A stretch of DNA of 9,245 nucleotides from NCBI GenBank assembly GCA_028290305.1, contig JAQGKC010000444.1, positions 1 to 9,245 on the forward strand, in the 5' to 3' direction. Below are positions 6,120 to 9,245 of the stretch, piece by piece; the first letter of the stretch is position 1; every line of letters begins with the position of its first letter. A program made the translations under genes and the position numbers. The stretch is from Bradyrhizobium sp. (GTDB lineage Bacteria; Pseudomonadota; Alphaproteobacteria; Rhizobiales; Xanthobacteraceae). Below the pieces are notes generated by a model, which was not told where the DNA came from, ran no database searches, and worked only from the letters and a program-made list of their open reading frames with translations.

Positions 6120-6812
6120 TTACTCTTCGTCCGGCTTCTTGCCGCCGATGGTTTTCAGCTTGGCGAACACAGCATCGACGTTGAGGTCGTCGCGCTGTTT
6201 CTCGGACGGCTCGAATTCCGGCTCCTTGCGGGTGGTCTCTGACGCCGGCAGCAAGGTCGCGCCGCCGTAGGCGGTATCGGTCGGCTTCTCCTTGGCGGCG
6301 CGCTGTACCTCGAAGTCGAGCTCGATCTGCGAGCACAGGCCGAGCGTCACCGGGTCCATCGGCGTGAGCGTCGAGGCGTTCCAGTGGGTGCGGTCGCGGA
6401 CGCTGGCGATGGTGGTCTTGGTGGTGCCGACCAGCCGCATGATCTGGGCGTCCTTCAATTCGGGGTGGTTGCGCACCAGCCACAAGATCGCGCTCGGCCG
6501 CTCGTGGCGGCGCGACACCGGTGTATAACGCGGGCCCTTCTTCTTGGCTTGCGGCGGCAGCGCCACCTTGCTCTCGCCGAGCTTGAGGCGGTAGTTCGGG
6601 TCCTTTTCGCCCTTTTCGATCTCGTCGCGGGTGAGCTGGCCGGTCGAGATCGGGTCCATGCCCTTGATGCCCTGGGCGGCATCGCCGTCGGCGATGGCGC
6701 GAACCTCGAGCGGGTGCATCTTGGTGAAATCCGCCACTTGATCGAAAGTCAGCGCGGTATTGTCGACCAGCCACACGGCAGTCGCCTTTGGCATCAGCGG
6801 TGCATTGCTCAT
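6120..6812 (-). CDS. trcR: TrcR (DUF1013) cell-cycle transcriptional regulator
   Basis: A 230-residue cytoplasmic DNA-binding protein of the DUF1013 family, widespread in Alphaproteobacteria and now named as a cell-cycle transcriptional regulator. Two helix-turn-helix-like regions are visible: 11-45 (AVWLVDNTALTFDQVADF onward) and 107-145 (SAILWLVRNHPELKDAQIMR, then TTKTTIASVRDRTHW). Both share a WLV-N-(x)-L-(x)-Q-(I/V) layout, suggesting duplication of one fold. A basic linker (KAKKKGPRYTPVSRRHERP-like, 88-106) joins them, and a charged, probably disordered tail runs from about 172. The frame is open to 6866, but ATG 6810-6812 is preceded 7 nt upstream by AGGAGA (6819-6824), and MSNAPLMPKATAVWLV is the usual family start as I recall. 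It is divergent from the ispH operon. Target genes cannot be inferred here. Confidence 0.9.
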   Translation of the reverse strand: MSNAPLMPKATAVWLVDNTALTFDQVADFTKMHPLEVRAIADGDAAQGIKGMDPISTGQLTRDEIEKGEKDPNYRLKLGESKVALPPQAKKKGPRYTPVSRRHERPSAILWLVRNHPELKDAQIMRLVGTTKTTIASVRDRTHWNASTLTPMDPVTLGLCSQIELDFEVQRAAKEKPTDTAYGGATLLPASETTRKEPEFEPSEKQRDDLNVDAVFAKLKTIGGKKPDEE

Positions 6813-6881
6813 GGCAAATCTCCTTTGCGCTTCGCCCACCTCTTTTGGAGGCGAAGCCGTGGTCATCAGCGATGACGGGAA

Positions 6882-6918
6882 TTAGCCCTATATAAGCCGT
6901 CTGGGGCTAACCGCGCAA
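6882..6918 (-). promoter_or_regulatory. Candidate trcR promoter with flanking inverted repeat
   Basis: A TATATA (6889-6894) sits 77 bp upstream of the trcR start and, read on the minus strand, is preceded by TTGCGC (6913-6918) at 18 bp, a weak -35/-10 pair. Around the TATATA lies an inverted repeat TTAGCCC (6882-6888) and GGGCTAA (6904-6910) with a 15-bp spacer. An operator overlapping the -10 box is a natural reading: a dimeric repressor, possibly TrcR itself, could sit there. The repeat is visible; promoter activity is inferred. Confidence 0.4.
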
Positions 6919-7026
6919 TGGCTTGCTAAACGGCCTTGACAGCGCCCGAAAGCAGTCCCAAGTCGTTACTGGAATTGACCGTTCCCTGCCCGGCGGCGAG
7001 GGGTGATTCGGTCCGAGATCGCTCTT

Positions 7027-7989
7027 ATGCAGGCCAAACCAGCCCTGAAAATCGTACTTTGCTCGCCGCGGGGCTTCTGCGCCGGCGTGGTGCGGGCCAT
7101 CGACACCGTGGAACGGGCGCTCACGATCTATGGCGCCCCGGTCTATGTCCGCCACGAGATCGTCCATAACCGCTATGTCGTCGATAGCCTCAAGACCAAG
7201 GGCGCGATTTTCGTCGAGGAACTGGCCGAAATCCCTGACAATACCAACGCCCCGGTGGTGTTTTCGGCCCATGGGGTTCCCAAATCGGTGCCGGCCGACG
7301 CCCGCGCCCGCAATTTCTTCTCGCTGGACGCCACCTGCCCGCTAGTCACCAAGGTGCACCGCGAGGCGGCGATCCATTTCAAGCGCGGCCGCGAAATCCT
7401 GCTGATCGGGCATTCCCATCATCCGGAAGTCGTCGGCACGCTCGGGCAGTTGCCGCCGGGCGCGGTGACGCTGATCGAGACCGCGCACGATGCGGCGACC
7501 TTCACGCCGAAGGATCCGGACAATCTCGCTTTCGTGACGCAGACCACGCTGTCGATCGACGATACCGCCGAAATCGTCGCGATGCTGAAGGAGCGGTTTC
7601 CGAACATCTCCGGTCCGCACAAGGAAGACATCTGCTACGCCACCACCAACCGCCAGCTCGCGGTGAAAAAGGTGGCACCCGTGGTCGACGCCCTGATCGT
7701 GGTCGGCGCGCCGAACTCGTCCAATTCGCAGCGGCTGCGCGAAGTCGCCGAACGCGAAGGCTGTCCGGTTTCGGTACTGGCGCAGCGCGCCAGCGATATC
7801 GACTGGTCGAAATTTACAGGCATCAAGAGCCTCGGCATCACCGCAGGCGCCTCGGCGCCGGAAGTGATCGTCGAAGAGATCATGGGCGCGTTCGCCGAGC
7901 GTTACGAATTGCATGTGGAGACGGTCTCGGCCGCGGAAGAGAACGAATTCTTTCCGTTGCCGCGTTCGCTGCGGCCCGACGCGGCGTAG
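7027..7989 (+). CDS. ispH: 4-hydroxy-3-methylbut-2-enyl diphosphate reductase (IspH/LytB)
   Basis: Last enzyme of the MEP isoprenoid pathway, a cytoplasmic iron-sulfur enzyme that reduces HMBPP to IPP and DMAPP. With ATG 7027 the product is 320 residues, normal for the family. The three cluster ligands are Cys18 in PRGFCAGV, Cys104 in [11 protein letters not shown] and Cys203 in [11 protein letters not shown]. The active-site HPE is present (His132, Glu134), as is the substrate-binding NSSNSQRL motif. The frame extends to a GTG at 7003 that would add eight residues, but GAGGGG lies almost touching that codon, too close for a normal ribosome binding site, and the family start MxAKPxLKIVL fits the ATG. 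The ATG itself has only a weak GAGA upstream. First gene of an operon with thrB 5 bp downstream. TTGACA at 6936 could belong to its promoter, without a matching -10. Confidence 0.96.
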   Translation: MQAKPALKIVLCSPRGFCAGVVRAIDTVERALTIYGAPVYVRHEIVHNRYVVDSLKTKGAIFVEELAEIPDNTNAPVVFSAHGVPKSVPADARARNFFSLDATCPLVTKVHREAAIHFKRGREILLIGHSHHPEVVGTLGQLPPGAVTLIETAHDAATFTPKDPDNLAFVTQTTLSIDDTAEIVAMLKERFPNISGPHKEDICYATTNRQLAVKKVAPVVDALIVVGAPNSSNSQRLREVAEREGCPVSVLAQRASDIDWSKFTGIKSLGITAGASAPEVIVEEIMGAFAERYELHVETVSAAEENEFFPLPRSLRPDAA

Positions 7990-7994
7990 ACCCC

Positions 7995-8978
7995 ATGGCG
8001 GTTTACACCGACGTCGCCGCCGACGAACTTGCGGAATTCCTGAAGCATTACGACATCGGCGAATTGCTGTCCTACAAGGGCATCGCCGAGGGCGTCGAGA
8101 ATTCCAACTTCCTGCTGCACACCGCGGCGGGATATTTCATCCTGACGCTGTATGAAAAGCGCGTCGCCAGATGCGACCTGCCGTTCTTTCTCGGCCTGAT
8201 GACGCATCTTGCCTCGCAAGGCATCAGTTGTCCGCAGCCGGTCAAGACCAAAAGCGGCGAAACGCTGAGCACGCTGGCCGGCCGGCCCGCGGCCATCATC
8301 AATTTTCTGGAAGGCGTCTGGCCGCGCAAGCCCAACGTCGCGCACTGTGCCGGCGTCGGTCAGGCACTGGCAAAAATGCACCTGGCGGGGCGGGACTTTT
8401 CCATCTCGCGCGCCAACGCACTATCGGTGTCGGGCTGGCGTCCGCTGTTCGAACAGGCAGCACCCCGCGCCGATGAAGTGCAGCGCGGATTGCGCGCATT
8501 TATCGGCACCGAGCTCGATTATCTGGAAGGCAATATCTGGCCAAAGAATTTGCCGCAGGGCGTGATTCACGCCGATCTGTTTCCGGACAACGTTTTTTTT
8601 CTGGGCGATAAGGTGTCGGGCATCATCGATTTCACCTTTGCCTGCAATGACATGTTCGCCTACGACGTCGCGATCTGTCTCAACGCCTGGTGTTTCGAGA
8701 GCGATTGTTCGTTCAACGTCACCAAGGCGCGCGCATTCCTCAACGCCTACGGCCGGGAGCGCGAATTGTCCGACGCCGAGCAGAACGCGCTGCCGCTGCT
8801 GGCGCGCGGCGCGGCGTTGCGCTTCCTGCTGACGCGGCTGGTCGATTTTCTCAACGTCCCGCCGGGCGCGCTGGTGCGGCCGAAGGATCCGCTCGAATAT
8901 GCCCGCAAGCTGCGCTTTCAGCAGAGCGTGACCAGCATGCGCGATTACGGCGTCGCCGCCTCGGGGCTGGTGGCGTGA
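7995..8978 (+). CDS. thrB: Homoserine kinase, aminoglycoside-phosphotransferase-like (ThrB)
   Basis: Phosphorylates L-homoserine with ATP to O-phosphohomoserine in the cytoplasm, the step before threonine synthase. At 327 residues it is the choline-kinase/APH-fold type of ThrB used by rhizobia and pseudomonads, not the GHMP-fold type of E. coli. Visible motifs: [16 protein letters not shown] start, GVENSNF (34-40) in the nucleotide-binding N-lobe, catalytic loop [10 protein letters not shown] with His192, Asp194 and Asn199, and metal-binding Asp212 in [17 protein letters not shown]. The start lies 5 bp after the ispH stop with no good ribosome binding site, so translational coupling to ispH is likely. 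The stop codon overlaps the rnhA start. A run of eight T residues (8593-8600) lies just after the catalytic loop, but the frame is intact. Confidence 0.95.
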   Translation: MAVYTDVAADELAEFLKHYDIGELLSYKGIAEGVENSNFLLHTAAGYFILTLYEKRVARCDLPFFLGLMTHLASQGISCPQPVKTKSGETLSTLAGRPAAIINFLEGVWPRKPNVAHCAGVGQALAKMHLAGRDFSISRANALSVSGWRPLFEQAAPRADEVQRGLRAFIGTELDYLEGNIWPKNLPQGVIHADLFPDNVFFLGDKVSGIIDFTFACNDMFAYDVAICLNAWCFESDCSFNVTKARAFLNAYGRERELSDAEQNALPLLARGAALRFLLTRLVDFLNVPPGALVRPKDPLEYARKLRFQQSVTSMRDYGVAASGLVA

Positions 8979-9245
8979 GTTCGCTCCCCTCGGTCACCAT
9001 CCACACCGATGGCGCCTGCTCGGGTAACCCCGGGCCGGGCGGTTGGGGGGCGATCCTCAAATTCGGCGATGTCGAAAAGGAATTGAAGGGCGGCGAGGCG
9101 CACACCACCAACAACCGCATGGAACTGATGGCGGCGATCTCCGCGCTGGAAACCTTGAAGAAGCCGTGCACCGTCGATCTCTACACCGACAGCCAGTATG
9201 TGCGTCAGGGCATCACCGGCTGGATCCACGGTTGGAAGAAGAACG
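8975..9245 (+). CDS. rnhA: Ribonuclease HI, N-terminal 90 residues (cut by window edge)
   Basis: Endonuclease that cleaves the RNA strand of RNA:DNA hybrids, removing primers and R-loops in the cytoplasm. The start GTG at 8975-8977 overlaps the thrB stop TGA in the sequence GTGA, a 4-bp overlap typical of coupled translation. Visible residues are [20 protein letters not shown] (7-26) with catalytic Asp12, [11 protein letters not shown] (44-54) with catalytic Glu50, and LYTDSQYV (69-76) with catalytic Asp72, each offset by two from E. coli Asp10, Glu48 and Asp70. The basic handle begins at GWIHGWKKN, where the window ends. The fourth acid (Asp134 in E. coli) and about 60 residues lie outside. 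Presence of this gene here matches the ispH-thrB-rnhA order of related genomes. Confidence 0.95.
   Translation, partial: MSSLPSVTIHTDGACSGNPGPGGWGAILKFGDVEKELKGGEAHTTNNRMELMAAISALETLKKPCTVDLYTDSQYVRQGITGWIHGWKKN

Noticed and set aside
6936..6964. TTGACA as the -35 box of an ispH promoter
   Set aside because: The hexamer is exact, but no hexamer at 16-18 bp resembles a -10 box, so I do not report it as a promoter.
6959..6983. EcfG-like general stress promoter (GGAAC on the minus strand)
   Set aside because: The GGAAC at this place is not followed by CGTT at the required spacing.
8593..8600. Eight-T run in thrB as programmed slippage or frameshift
   Set aside because: The reading frame is intact through the run and the family motifs continue normally on both sides.

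Overview
This is a GC-rich chromosomal segment from an alphaproteobacterium, most likely of the Nitrobacteraceae (Bradyrhizobium, Rhodopseudomonas or a relative). That placement rests on a DUF1013/TrcR gene (an alphaproteobacterial family), the gene order ispH-thrB-rnhA, a DUF6494 small protein, and dispersed palindromic repeats of the kind scattered through those genomes. I assigned the organism from remembered families and gene order, not from a search.

Layout from left to right. Positions 1-1528 (minus) carry a CPA1-type Na+/H+ antiporter that lacks only its C-terminal end. Divergent from it is an exported protein with TPR repeats and an LprI-like domain (1685-2458), closed by a good intrinsic terminator. 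After a short gap with a perfect 15-bp palindrome comes a PrpE-type acyl-CoA synthetase (2617-4527). A 127-bp REP-like repeat follows (4557-4683). Three small plus-strand genes come next: a lipoprotein (4773-5057), a DUF6494 protein (5158-5364) and a stand-alone PhnA-domain protein (5419-5637). Two minus-strand genes face them: a 71-residue two-helix membrane protein (5688-5903) and the regulator trcR (6120-6812). From 7027 a tightly packed plus-strand operon runs off the window: ispH, thrB and the start of rnhA.

How the genes work together. The only clear operon is ispH-thrB-rnhA: the gaps are 5 bp and then a 4-bp overlap. It joins the last step of the MEP isoprenoid pathway, threonine biosynthesis and RNA:DNA hybrid removal, so the grouping looks like shared housekeeping expression rather than one pathway. 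trcR is divergent from this operon, and the roughly 210-bp gap between them should hold both promoters. The remaining genes appear to be separately expressed.

Three real genes begin or end in ways that hide them from a simple ATG-to-stop scan: the antiporter (TTG start, open at the window edge), rnhA (GTG start, open at the edge) and the TPR protein (buried in the last third of an 808-codon open frame). I see no tRNA, rRNA, CRISPR array, insertion sequence, phage or defence gene, and no gene-free stretch longer than 300 bases. I did not find an undescribed multi-gene system. The points most worth following are the inverted repeats in front of trcR and the 71-residue protein gene, the palindrome in the prpE leader, and several small proteins of unknown function.
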